From the NCBI GenBank assembly GCA_002482845.1, contig DLGT01000058.1, forward strand, positions 40,035 through 104,034: a stretch of DNA of 64,000 bases. Reading direction: 5' to 3'. Shown here in pieces: positions 1-9,388 of the stretch. The stretch is from Saprospiraceae bacterium UBA7687. GTDB lineage: Bacteria > Bacteroidota > Bacteroidia > Chitinophagales > Saprospiraceae. A model generated the notes under the pieces. That model was not told the DNA's origin. It saw only the letters and a program-made list of their open reading frames with translations, and ran no database searches. The position numbers and the translations under genes were made by a program. Every line of letters begins with the position of its first letter. The first letter of the stretch is position 1.

Positions 1-1
1 T

Positions 2-235
2 TTAGAAATCATTGTCAATGTTTTGCTATCATTTTGGTGGGTACAATATTGGGGCGTTTACGGGCTTGCCATGGCTACAGTGGTAGCTTATTTTATTCAG
101 AAAATACTTTTAGTTCTATATAATTCACGAATTAATCATATACCATTACGACAGTATCTACCCATAAAATGGTATGTAATCTATGTTTCAGTCATGGTAG
201 TGGCTTTCTTAATTTCTAATTTTATTTACCAATGA
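2..235 (+). CDS. Polysaccharide flippase (Wzx/MATE-like), C-terminal fragment
   Basis: The reading frame is open from the left edge of the window, so only the last 77 residues are visible. They show two hydrophobic membrane segments separated by a short basic loop. The pattern of an asparagine-rich helix, then YWGVYGLAMATVVAYFIQ, then a final helix is typical of the C-terminal polysaccharide-biosynthesis domain of O-antigen or exopolysaccharide flippases, which move lipid-linked sugars across the inner membrane. The stop overlaps the prmC start by four bases (ATGA), so the two are probably translationally coupled. The family call rests on a short fragment; another multi-helix transporter is possible. 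Confidence 0.65.
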   Translation, partial: LEIIVNVLLSFWWVQYWGVYGLAMATVVAYFIQKILLVLYNSRINHIPLRQYLPIKWYVIYVSVMVVAFLISNFIYQ

Positions 236-1068
236 CATTCCGAGAAGCATATACAAAGTTAGCTGCCGATTTAGGTCATATCTACGATGACCGTGAAGGG
301 TCGATTATTGCAAGATATCTTTTAGAAGATGTTTTTGGCGTATCTTTTTGGTCAGAAGAATTGCTTCATGAAGGGCAAATTGATCAACTTGCTGTAATGA
401 CTGATAGACTTAAGACTCATGAACCTTGGCAATATGTAGGTGGAATGGCGGACTTCTTTGGATTAAAATTTAAGGTGACCAAAGATGTATTAATACCACG
501 TCCTGAGACAGAAGAGTTAGTACATTATGCATTGCCCATTATTAGGAATCATAAATTAAAGAGTTTGCTAGATATAGGGACAGGTTCGGGTATTATACCT
601 ATCACGATGTCATTAAAAGTGGACATTGAAAAGACATTTGCCATAGATATTAGTGACGCAGCCATCAAAGTAGCTAGAGAAAATAATCAATTACATCATA
701 CTGATGTAAACTTCTTGCAAGTAGATTTTCTAGATAAGACTTCTTGGTCATCGTTGCCCAAAGTAGATATGATCATATCTAATCCACCATACATTACAGC
801 TAGCGAAAAAAGCCAAATGCATCCCAATGTACTTGATCACGAACCACATATGGCGCTATTTGTAAATCAAGACGCGATGGAATTTTACCAAGCAATTGCA
901 GAATTTACGCTAGCATATCAAGCTTCAGGTTGTGTAGTTTTAATGGAAATCAATGAAAACTATGGAAAAGAAGTTGTCGATATTTTTTCGGAAGGTCATT
1001 TTTGTGATGTAGCATTGATAAAAGATTTACAAGGAAAAGATAGGATCGTTATGGCCAGGAAAAAGTGA
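232..1068 (+). CDS. prmC: Peptide chain release factor N5-glutamine methyltransferase
   Basis: PrmC (HemK) methylates the glutamine of the GGQ motif of release factors RF1 and RF2 with S-adenosylmethionine in the cytoplasm. The 278-residue protein has the usual small N-terminal helical domain, the linker IPRPETE at 88-94, the SAM-binding loop DIGTGSG at 114-120 and the diagnostic NPPY motif at 184-187 that holds the substrate glutamine. Length and domain order are normal. The start codon overlaps the stop of the upstream flippase. No unusual feature is seen. Confidence 0.96.
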   Translation: MTFREAYTKLAADLGHIYDDREGSIIARYLLEDVFGVSFWSEELLHEGQIDQLAVMTDRLKTHEPWQYVGGMADFFGLKFKVTKDVLIPRPETEELVHYALPIIRNHKLKSLLDIGTGSGIIPITMSLKVDIEKTFAIDISDAAIKVARENNQLHHTDVNFLQVDFLDKTSWSSLPKVDMIISNPPYITASEKSQMHPNVLDHEPHMALFVNQDAMEFYQAIAEFTLAYQASGCVVLMEINENYGKEVVDIFSEGHFCDVALIKDLQGKDRIVMARKK

Positions 1069-1233
1069 ATATCTAATTAGAGAAGTTTGTCGTCCGTCCT
1101 TAAAAAATAAACTTTAATCTAAAAATAATGATTTTTCATAATCAAATTTTGATTTCAAACGTTAACAGACATTGAAACAAATTATTTATTGGTGAAAAGC
1201 AATAAATATTATTAAAAATTTAAAAAGGGGTTG

Positions 1234-3573
1234 ATGAAGCATGTTGTTTTACTACTATTTTGTTTACTGAGTAGTGCACTGTTTGCACAAAACAAATATA
1301 CCATAAGTGGCTATGTCAAGGACAAAACATCTGGCGAGACATTAATCGGCGCTAATATTGTAAATTTAGACAATCCTTCCTTGGGTGCATCCACGAATAG
1401 TTATGGTTTTTATTCGCTTACAATGGTGGAGGGCACATATAGAATTGCTGTCACTTATTTAGGATTTGAAGATCAATTTTTTGAGATTAAACTGGATAAA
1501 AATACAAGCCTTAACGTGGATCTTGGCGAAGGTGTCATCATAGACGAAGTGGTTATTTCTGCTGAGAAAGATGATAGAAGAAAAAATGTCGAAAGCACTC
1601 AAATGGGTACAGTAGAGTTGCCTGTGGAAAATATTAAAAAGTTGCCAGCCATATTTGGTGAAGTTGATATCCTTAAAGCTATCCAGTTGCTGCCAGGTGT
1701 CCTGTCTTCCGGCGAAGGTACTTCAGGTTTTTATGTTCGTGGTGGCGGACCTGACCAAAATCTAGTCCTCCTAGATGAAGCTGTAGTTTACAATTCAGGT
1801 CACATGTTAGGCTTTTTCTCTGTATTTAATGCAGATGCTATCAAAAATACCACACTTATCAAAGGTGGTATGCCAGCAAATTATGGTGGTAGACTTTCCT
1901 CAGTGCTTGATATACAAATGAAGGAAGGTAATAATAAAAAGTTTGAAGTAGAAGGTGGTATTGGACTGATATCTTCTCGACTTACTGTCCAAGGGCCTGT
2001 CGTAAAAGACAAAAGCTCATTTATTATTTCTGGTAGACGTACGTACATTTTAGATTTGGCACAACCAGCATTAAAAGGCTCGGATTTTGAAGGTACCAAT
2101 TATTACTTTTATGATTTGAATACCAAATGGAATTACAAGTTTTCTGATCGGAATAGATTGTTTTTTAGTGGGTATTTTGGAAATGATGTCTTAAAATTCA
2201 GGCAGCCAGGCAGGGATTTTACGTTTGATTTACCTTATGGTAATAAAACAGCAACTTTGAGATGGAATCACTTATTTAGCGAAAAGATGTTTATGAATGT
2301 TTCTGCCATTTACAATGATTACCAATTTAAGTTTAATGGTGGACAAGAAGAATTTGTATTTCAAGTTTTTTCTGGTATCAAAGATTGGAATCTTAAGGTG
2401 GATTTTGAAAATTATCCCAATACCAATCATGTTTTGAAATATGGTATCAATTACACTTACCATACTTTGACGCCTAATACCGCTAGTGCATCCAATGGCG
2501 ATGTAAATTTTAGCACTGAATTTTTACCTAAATATGCAAATGAAAGTGCCATTTATTTTCTTGATGACATGAAGTTATCTGACAAGTGGGCTTTAAATTC
2601 TGGCCTTAGACTCAGCCTTTTCCAGCAAGTGGGACCATACACATCGAAAATTACTAATGAAGAGTTCGGCACTTTCGAGACAGCTAAAGCTTATACAGGT
2701 TTTGAACCAAGAATTGGACTTAATTATAAAGCTAATAATAACTTTAGTATCAAATCAGGCATCACATTTACCACACAGTATCTACATTTAGTCAGCAATT
2801 CGTCTAGCACCTTGCCAGCCGATGTTTGGGTGCCAAGTACTGAAGTTGTAAAGCCACAACGAGGTATTCAATATGCATTGGGCGTCTTCAAGAATTTGGA
2901 AAACGATACATACGAGACATCGATTGAAGTATATTATAAAGACTTGAAAAATCAAATAGATTATGCAGATAATTATGTCAATGACATCACCAAAGAAGTA
3001 GAAGATGCATTTGTTTTTGGAAAAGGTAGAGCCTATGGTGCCGAGTTTTTTCTCAAAAAAGCAAAAGGAAGACTGAATGGATGGATAGGTTATACGCTTT
3101 CCAGAACCGAAAGATCTTTTGATGATATAGAAGATGGAAGGTGGTATCCTGCAGTATATGACCGAACACATGATCTTTCGGTTGTTGCAAATTATAAACT
3201 GAGTAAAAAATGGGATGTTGGTGCTGTATTTATTTACGGAAGTGGTAAACTATTTACGCCTGTGAGAGGCTTTTTCTTTGTAGAGCAAAATGTTAATCTT
3301 TTTTATGGACCTAGGAATAGTGCTAGATTGGATGCTTACCATAGGTTAGATTTATCTGCTACCTATACACCTAATCCTGATAGTAAAAAAAGTTATTCTG
3401 GCAGTTGGACATTTGCAGTCTACAATTCATATAACAGAAAGAATCCTTTCTTTATTAATTTTGACACCGAAACTGATTTTCAAACTGGTTCGAGTACCAT
3501 AACAGGTTCAAAAATTACCATTTTCCCTATTATACCTAGTATTACTTACAATTTTAAATGGAATCAAAAATGA
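1234..3573 (+). CDS. TonB-dependent receptor with carboxypeptidase-like N-terminal domain
   Basis: This is an outer-membrane TonB-gated transporter of 779 residues. I chose the ATG at 1234, behind a purine-rich AAAAAGGGG stretch, over an in-frame TTG three bases earlier. A Sec signal peptide (about residues 1-19, ending FAQ) is followed by a carboxypeptidase-regulatory-like beta domain (about 22-105), a plug domain (about 120-230, with GFYVRGGGPDQNLVLLDE) and a beta barrel. The partner is not a SusD protein but a DUF4249 lipoprotein whose ATG overlaps this stop. Receptors of this kind with DUF4249 partners are common in Bacteroidota. The substrate is unknown; nothing here links the pair specifically to polysaccharide. 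Confidence 0.93.
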   Translation: MKHVVLLLFCLLSSALFAQNKYTISGYVKDKTSGETLIGANIVNLDNPSLGASTNSYGFYSLTMVEGTYRIAVTYLGFEDQFFEIKLDKNTSLNVDLGEGVIIDEVVISAEKDDRRKNVESTQMGTVELPVENIKKLPAIFGEVDILKAIQLLPGVLSSGEGTSGFYVRGGGPDQNLVLLDEAVVYNSGHMLGFFSVFNADAIKNTTLIKGGMPANYGGRLSSVLDIQMKEGNNKKFEVEGGIGLISSRLTVQGPVVKDKSSFIISGRRTYILDLAQPALKGSDFEGTNYYFYDLNTKWNYKFSDRNRLFFSGYFGNDVLKFRQPGRDFTFDLPYGNKTATLRWNHLFSEKMFMNVSAIYNDYQFKFNGGQEEFVFQVFSGIKDWNLKVDFENYPNTNHVLKYGINYTYHTLTPNTASASNGDVNFSTEFLPKYANESAIYFLDDMKLSDKWALNSGLRLSLFQQVGPYTSKITNEEFGTFETAKAYTGFEPRIGLNYKANNNFSIKSGITFTTQYLHLVSNSSSTLPADVWVPSTEVVKPQRGIQYALGVFKNLENDTYETSIEVYYKDLKNQIDYADNYVNDITKEVEDAFVFGKGRAYGAEFFLKKAKGRLNGWIGYTLSRTERSFDDIEDGRWYPAVYDRTHDLSVVANYKLSKKWDVGAVFIYGSGKLFTPVRGFFFVEQNVNLFYGPRNSARLDAYHRLDLSATYTPNPDSKKSYSGSWTFAVYNSYNRKNPFFINFDTETDFQTGSSTITGSKITIFPIIPSITYNFKWNQK

Positions 3574-4520
3574 TGATATCAAAATATATTAATCCAAAGT
3601 ATTTAGTTGCTTTACTTTTATCCCTAAGCTTACTTTCTTGCGAAGAAGAATATATCCCTGATACTAATTTGCAAGAGCAAGAAGTAGTTGTAGAAGGATA
3701 TGTAGAAGTCGGAAGCAATAGTAATCCTACGTTTGTGATTTTGACAAAAAGTATTCCATTTATATCGACCATCGAGCCAGATAAGTTCACAGAGTTGTTT
3801 CTTCGTGGCGCTACTGTTACGGTCAATGATGGAGATAAAACAGTTACTTTTACTGAACTATGTTTGAGTGATATTCCAGAAGAATTAAAAGCCCAAGTGT
3901 ATGAAGTATTAGGATATACACCGGATAGCAGTGCTGTTGATATTTGTTTATACGTAGATCTTTTAGGACAATTGACCAAAGATTATGGCAGAAGATATGA
4001 CTTAAAAGTCTTGATTGATGGTAAAGAAATCACAGCGACTACAACAGTTCCTTCGTTTGTACCCTTAGATAGTCTTAAATGGGACGATACACCAGGTGAA
4101 CCATCTGATACTTTGGCGCAACTACTAGTAACGATAAACGATCCTGCTGGCGTTGCAAATTTCTACAGATACCAGACAGCAACGGAAGGAAGTGGTTTTA
4201 TAGCTCCATTTACATCTAGCATAGATGGGGAGATTTTTGATGGTAAAAAATTTGATATACCATTACAGAAAGCGGAAAGAAGAGGTGGTGATTTCGATCC
4301 TGATTCTTTTGGACTATATCTTAGGGGAGATACTGTTACGATCAAGTGGAGTACTATAGATAAAGCACATTTTGATTTTTGGAATACTAGAGATTTTAGT
4401 GCAAATAGCGGCGGGCCTTTTTCATCTTACACACGTATTGCAAGCAATGTCAAAGGAGGCTTAGGCATTTGGGGAGGATATGCTACGGAGCAGTACAAAG
4501 AAGTAGTTCCTTTCAGATAG
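3570..4520 (+). CDS. DUF4249-family outer-membrane-associated lipoprotein
   Basis: This 316-residue predicted lipoprotein has its lipobox LLSC at Cys24. An early strand-rich region contains a VVVEGYVEVG motif, which matches the DUF4249 family usually encoded beside carboxypeptidase-like TonB receptors. The start at 3570 gives an ATGA overlap with the receptor stop; an upstream in-frame ATG at 3558 lies inside the receptor gene and would spoil the signal peptide. The likely role is as an accessory of the receptor at the cell surface or periplasmic face of the outer membrane. The family has no settled biochemical function, so that role is inferred from gene pairing. Confidence 0.88.
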   Translation: MMISKYINPKYLVALLLSLSLLSCEEEYIPDTNLQEQEVVVEGYVEVGSNSNPTFVILTKSIPFISTIEPDKFTELFLRGATVTVNDGDKTVTFTELCLSDIPEELKAQVYEVLGYTPDSSAVDICLYVDLLGQLTKDYGRRYDLKVLIDGKEITATTTVPSFVPLDSLKWDDTPGEPSDTLAQLLVTINDPAGVANFYRYQTATEGSGFIAPFTSSIDGEIFDGKKFDIPLQKAERRGGDFDPDSFGLYLRGDTVTIKWSTIDKAHFDFWNTRDFSANSGGPFSSYTRIASNVKGGLGIWGGYATEQYKEVVPFR

Positions 4521-4686
4521 GCTGTTAAAAGTATTTATTTATGACATAATGTAATGTATTGGTCACTATGAGCTTTAAGCTGTGGTATATTAGGGATTGT
4601 TAATTTTAAGGGCAAAGTTGTTGAAATAAAAAAAATGGATTAACTTGGCGTCGTAATGACATTAAGTCCATATTAAATCAATCATT

Positions 4687-7600
4687 ATGCGTCAACATTA
4701 TACTTTCTTGTCTAGGTTCTTTTTTATCCTGTTAATTATTGTTCCTTTTTTATCAAAAAGTCAAAATGCCATTGTAGGAGCTGGGTTTTCTTCTGGATGG
4801 GGAGGAAGTGTCTGTCCTACAGGAAATGGAAATTTTAGCTATTTAAGTTCTAATTTTGGCTCAAGTTTCGGAGCTGAATTAACTGCAAATGCCACAGGAC
4901 CTCAATATTTTCGATTTGGAATAGATTGGAGTGGCACTACAGCTCAAAGAACTATAAATCTTGGTAGTGATCAAAGTATATCTAATAATACTATTTACAC
5001 TTTAAATCCTACTTGTACCACAAGTGGTGCTATTTATTATGATGTGCCATCAACTACTTACCGATATATATTTAAAACTCGTGATGCTGGCACTAATCCA
5101 ACGGGTGATTTTGTAATCTTCGAAGTACAAGGTACAGTAAGAACCATCACTAGTGTATCGCAATCTCCCATGGCATCAAATGTACCTGCTACAACACCAG
5201 TAACGATCACAGCTACTACATCAGGAAATTTAAATAATGGTCAAGGTATTTATTTGAGATATACGACTAATAATTGGACTTCATCAACTATCGTATCCAT
5301 GTCAGGAAGTGGAAGTAGCTTTTTGGGTACGATTCCAGCACAAATTTCGGGCACTAGTGTTCAATATTATGTATTTACTTCTGGAGTTGGTCTAACCATT
5401 TCACCGAGCAATGCAGATCTATTTACCATAAATGGAAATAATAATGCTGGTTCTAATTATTCTTACACGGTCTTAACTGCTGCTCCAACGGTAAATGTCA
5501 GCCCATCTTTCCCTGCTGATAACCAAGCAGTTACCATTACCTTTAATACCGCTGGTACGGACTTAGCTGGTGCAAGTAAGGTTTATCTACATTCAGGTGT
5601 TTCTACCAATTTTTCCACACCAAATAGTTTCAATTATACCGTAGGCAATTGGGGCCAAGATGACGGAATAGGTCTGATGACCAATACAGGTGGCGACAAT
5701 TGGACCATCACCATTCCAAGCCTTAGGACATTCTATAATGTACCCAATGATAAAGAGATATTTGGACTCAACTTTTTATTCAGAAGTGCCAATGGATCAC
5801 TCAAAGAAGATAACAATGGCGCAAATTATTATAACATTGTAGATCCGGTTAATTATTTTAGTATTACATTTCCAACCACTTCAACTTATTTTTCACAAGT
5901 AAATCTACCTTTCAATCATACTGCTAGTGCAAATATTGCTCCTACAACGTGGACGCTAAAAGAACTCAATCCAGATACCGATGCAGTCATTTCTACAATA
6001 ACTTCAGTAAGTGGTGGTTCTACTTTTTCACACACCTTAACGATGACAAATACTATACTCAGAAAATTCCGACTTGAAGCTGATTTTTCAGGAAATATAA
6101 AATATAAAAGTTTTTCGGTCATAGGTTATCTTGCAGTAAATGAAGCACCTAGACCTTCTTGGACAAAATTAGGTATCAACTATCATGAGAATGATGCTAC
6201 TAAGGCTACATTGGTTTTACATGCACCGACATACAACAGATATAAAAAAGGTACAGGTACGATTTCTGGTTACAATACCACAACACCGAAATCTGTAGTT
6301 TATGTCATAGGAGATTTTAATAATTGGACGCCATCCGAAGCTTTCAAAATGATTAAAGATGAAGATATTGATTTTGAAGATGATGATAATAACGGCGTAG
6401 ATGATGACCAAGGCGATTATTGGTGGATAGAATTAACTAATCTTGTGCCAGGTCAAGAATATGTTTTCCAATATCTTATAGATGGTGTACTCCAAGTAGC
6501 AGATCCGTATACACACAAAGTTTCTGATCCAGATGATTCACAAATATCATCTACTGTTTATCCAGATTTGATAACCTATCGTCCACAAGCTGTTGATAGA
6601 GCTTCTATATTAAAAACCAACCAACAGCCATACGACTGGAAGGCAGCGTCATTTTCAAAACCTTCTATCAATGAACTCAATATTTACGAATTACATTTTA
6701 GAGATTTTACAGAAGAAGGAACCTACCTTGCAGCTATAGATAGGCTTGATTATATAAAAGGCCTTGGAATCAATGCAATTCATGTCATGCCAATATCCGA
6801 GTTTGAAGGGAATAGTAGTTGGGGCTACAATCCTAATTTTTATTTTGCAGCCGACAAAGCATATGGCCGAGCAGATGATCTGAAGAAGTTTATTGATGAG
6901 TGCCATAAAAGGAAAATTCAAGTATTTAATGACTTAGTATTGAATCATGCATTTTATTCTAACGTTATGGCTAGAATGTATTGGAATAGTGCAGCAAACA
7001 AACCTGCCAATGATAATCCTTGGTTCAATGCTGACCACAGAATGGTTGCTGATCCTGCAGGATGGTGGGGCGCAGATTGGAATCATGAAAGCGAACATAC
7101 ACAAAAAATGATGGACAGGATTTTGGATTATTGGCTACAAGAGTTTAAGTTTGATGGGTTTAGGTTTGATTTTACTAAAGGTATCGGTCAGACAGCACAA
7201 GATCCAGGTGATCCGTGGGCAAGTTCATTTGACCAAGATAGAATAGATTTGTTAGAAAGAATTGTGGATGGTATGAAAAGCAGGAATCCTGGATCAGTGG
7301 TTATATTTGAGCATTTAGCTTGGGCATCTGAGGATAAGGTATTGGCGGATCAAGGCATATTGATGTGGAGTGGAGTAGGGCATCATAATGATCTGAAAGG
7401 ATTTATTTTAGGTTATAACGGAGATAATACAAATATCTATGATTCAGGTGTATTTAATGCAAGTGGTAGAGACTTTACCTTTGCCAATTGGATGAGTTAT
7501 GGGGAAAGCCATGATGAAGAAAGATTGGGTTACGAAGTCACTCAATTTTTTAATGGTGATTCGACACTTGAGAATATTGTCAATAGACTGAAGATTGCCG

Positions 7601-8529
7601 CAGGATTTAATTTTCTGCTTCCTGGACCAAGAATGTTGTGGCAGTTTCAAGAACTAGGGTACGATGTTAGTATAAACTTTAATGGACGTACAGGAGAAAA
7701 ACCAGTTAGATGGGAATACTTTGATGACGCAAAGAGAAAAGAACTTTATACCTTGGTGGCTCGTATTCTTAAGATCAGAAATAGACATAATATTTATGCG
7801 ACTACGCCAGATTATGGTAATATTGGATTGGGTGTTGGCAATATCACTACACCTAGAGTGATGCGTTTTTCATCAGGTGTAGGTGTAAGTGCAAAGCATG
7901 TGATTGTGGTCGCCAATCTAGATCCAAATGCTGGTCACGACGTTGTTCCTAATTTTGACGTTGCAGGCACTTGGTATAGGTATAATGGCGCAATTAGTGT
8001 AGATGGTACTTCATATACTGTGTCAAATACGGACGGTACTTACTTCTTACAACCTTCTGAAATGCTAATATTTACAAACTTTCAAGTAGATGTTTGTACT
8101 GATGTGCGTGTGACTGCTAATGCAGGATTGCACTCGCTACGTGATGCCATCGAATGTGCTTCTGATGGTGATGAAGTCATGATAGAATTTCCTATTTACA
8201 ACCAAACGATTACACTAAATAGTCCAATTGATATAGATAAAAATATTACCATCACAGGCTTTCCATCAAAGAATGTAACAATAAGTGGCTCAGATTTTTC
8301 TGGAAGTGTATTTAGTATCTTAGCAGGAAAAACAGTGACCATGAATGGATTTAAAATATCTTGTGCCCAAGGAAATTCTGATGGAAGGTGTCTTGTAAAT
8401 AGTGGTACTCTGACTTTGGTTGATGTAAATCTGCATGATGATATTGGTCACCCAACCATAGGTAGTTCTTTGTTAAATACAACTTCAGGAGTGATTACTA
8501 TCGAAAATTCTGTAGAGATTTATAGATAA
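4687..8529 (+). CDS. Large secreted GH13 (alpha-amylase family) glycoside hydrolase
   Basis: The 1280-residue protein begins with a signal peptide (about 1-26) and several beta-sandwich segments. Next comes a starch-binding/AMPK-like domain near residue 540 (VVYVIGDFNNWTP), as in branching enzymes and pullulanases, and then a GH13 (beta/alpha)8 barrel from about 660. The expected acidic residues are visible: nucleophile D828 in FDGFRFDFTKG, acid/base E875 in VIFEHLAW and the third acid D943 in a SHDEER motif, where many relatives have NHD. After the barrel, a tail from about 1150 (SLRDAIECASDGDE) resembles the beta-helical segments of Bacteroidota surface proteins. It should cleave or transfer alpha-glucans outside the cytoplasm. 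No typical type IX sorting domain is apparent. It stands alone, with gaps on both sides. Confidence 0.9.
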   Translation: MRQHYTFLSRFFFILLIIVPFLSKSQNAIVGAGFSSGWGGSVCPTGNGNFSYLSSNFGSSFGAELTANATGPQYFRFGIDWSGTTAQRTINLGSDQSISNNTIYTLNPTCTTSGAIYYDVPSTTYRYIFKTRDAGTNPTGDFVIFEVQGTVRTITSVSQSPMASNVPATTPVTITATTSGNLNNGQGIYLRYTTNNWTSSTIVSMSGSGSSFLGTIPAQISGTSVQYYVFTSGVGLTISPSNADLFTINGNNNAGSNYSYTVLTAAPTVNVSPSFPADNQAVTITFNTAGTDLAGASKVYLHSGVSTNFSTPNSFNYTVGNWGQDDGIGLMTNTGGDNWTITIPSLRTFYNVPNDKEIFGLNFLFRSANGSLKEDNNGANYYNIVDPVNYFSITFPTTSTYFSQVNLPFNHTASANIAPTTWTLKELNPDTDAVISTITSVSGGSTFSHTLTMTNTILRKFRLEADFSGNIKYKSFSVIGYLAVNEAPRPSWTKLGINYHENDATKATLVLHAPTYNRYKKGTGTISGYNTTTPKSVVYVIGDFNNWTPSEAFKMIKDEDIDFEDDDNNGVDDDQGDYWWIELTNLVPGQEYVFQYLIDGVLQVADPYTHKVSDPDDSQISSTVYPDLITYRPQAVDRASILKTNQQPYDWKAASFSKPSINELNIYELHFRDFTEEGTYLAAIDRLDYIKGLGINAIHVMPISEFEGNSSWGYNPNFYFAADKAYGRADDLKKFIDECHKRKIQVFNDLVLNHAFYSNVMARMYWNSAANKPANDNPWFNADHRMVADPAGWWGADWNHESEHTQKMMDRILDYWLQEFKFDGFRFDFTKGIGQTAQDPGDPWASSFDQDRIDLLERIVDGMKSRNPGSVVIFEHLAWASEDKVLADQGILMWSGVGHHNDLKGFILGYNGDNTNIYDSGVFNASGRDFTFANWMSYGESHDEERLGYEVTQFFNGDSTLENIVNRLKIAAGFNFLLPGPRMLWQFQELGYDVSINFNGRTGEKPVRWEYFDDAKRKELYTLVARILKIRNRHNIYATTPDYGNIGLGVGNITTPRVMRFSSGVGVSAKHVIVVANLDPNAGHDVVPNFDVAGTWYRYNGAISVDGTSYTVSNTDGTYFLQPSEMLIFTNFQVDVCTDVRVTANAGLHSLRDAIECASDGDEVMIEFPIYNQTITLNSPIDIDKNITITGFPSKNVTISGSDFSGSVFSILAGKTVTMNGFKISCAQGNSDGRCLVNSGTLTLVDVNLHDDIGHPTIGSSLLNTTSGVITIENSVEIYR

Positions 8530-8543
8530 ATAAAGATTAAAGT

Positions 8544-8551
8544 TACTTTTG
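8544..8551 (+). promoter_or_regulatory. Possible -7 element upstream of FAH-family gene
   Basis: TACTTTTG matches the Bacteroidota -7 consensus TAnnTTTG and lies 47 bases before the start of the small hydrolase gene. No TTG is present at the expected -33 spacing, so this is only a weak candidate. Confidence 0.3.
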
Positions 8552-8598
8552 CATTTTATCAGTTAAAAGGAATATTCGCTTTCTAAATAAGAATCATC

Positions 8599-9207
8599 AT
8601 GAAGATCATATGCATAGGCCGTAATTATGTAGACCACGCCAAGGAACTCAATAATCCTGTGCCAAAGTCACCGTTAGTATTTATGAAGCCGCCTTCTGCC
8701 TTGCTCACAGACAACAAACCTTTTTATCATCCTGATTTTAGCGCTGATATTCATTATGAACTGGAAGTGGTGCTTCGCATTAAAAAAAATGGGAAGGCGA
8801 TACAGCCACCTTTTGCATCTTCTTATTATGACCAAATAGGACTTGGTATAGATTTTACAGCTCGTGACCTTCAGGATCAGTGCAAAGAAAAAGGTCACCC
8901 ATGGGAAATTGCAAAAGCATTCGACCATTCAGCTGTTATCAGTCCTTTTGTGGATCTAGATAATTATGATCGAAGTGCTATAAAGTTTCAATTGCAGAAG
9001 AATGGGGTAGTAGTACAAGATGGCAATACTGCCGATTTAATCTTTGATTTTGACTTCTTGATTTCTTATGTTTCTAAATATTTTACTTTGCAGCAAGGAG
9101 ATTATATTTTTACAGGTACACCTGCGGGTGTGGGCCCCATTGCGATAGGAGATACTTTGGAAGGATACCTTGAAGGACAGAAAATGCTTGAATGCAAAAT
9201 TAAATAA
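8599..9207 (+). CDS. Fumarylacetoacetate hydrolase family protein (FAHD1/acylpyruvase-like)
   Basis: This 202-residue cytoplasmic enzyme is a compact FAH-fold protein. It opens with the signature IGRNYVDHAKEL and has KPPSAL, the metal-binding ELEVV segment and a C-terminal FTGTPAGVGPI motif. Family members of this size hydrolyse acylpyruvates or act on oxaloacetate; the exact substrate cannot be read from sequence. It is distinct from the longer FAH-fold protein at 57.8 kb. It is a single gene between the GH13 gene and metK, with metK carrying its own promoter. Confidence 0.9.
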   Translation: MKIICIGRNYVDHAKELNNPVPKSPLVFMKPPSALLTDNKPFYHPDFSADIHYELEVVLRIKKNGKAIQPPFASSYYDQIGLGIDFTARDLQDQCKEKGHPWEIAKAFDHSAVISPFVDLDNYDRSAIKFQLQKNGVVVQDGNTADLIFDFDFLISYVSKYFTLQQGDYIFTGTPAGVGPIAIGDTLEGYLEGQKMLECKIK

Positions 9208-9318
9208 TGGTTATTCTTTGAACTCCATATTTTATTGGATAATAGTAGGATAAAGTTCACTTGTAAAATAAAAACTTCTGTAAAACAACAAAAACGTATA
9301 AAATAAATCAATTATAAC

Positions 9319-9350
9319 TTGGTGAAAGCGTAAGATATTAATTACTTTTG
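9319..9350 (+). promoter_or_regulatory. metK promoter, Bacteroidota type
   Basis: TTG at 9319-9321, a 21-base spacer, then TACTTTTG at 9343-9350 fit the Bacteroidota sigma-A pattern TTG-N19-21-TAnnTTTG. The metK ATG follows about 38 bases downstream. Both elements and the spacing agree, so this is one of the better promoter calls in the window. Confidence 0.6.
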
Positions 9351-9388
9351 CCCGTGTATAATGATCTTATCAATCTAAAACTTAAATT

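Noticed and set aside
8100..8529. Type IX secretion C-terminal sorting domain on the GH13 protein
   Set aside because: The last ~80 residues are beta-helix-like and lack the usual short sorting-domain motifs.
9208..9388. Possible SAM riboswitch before metK
   Set aside because: The gap holds a clear promoter close to the gene, leaving only about 30 bases of leader, and no conserved riboswitch core or pseudoknot could be seen.
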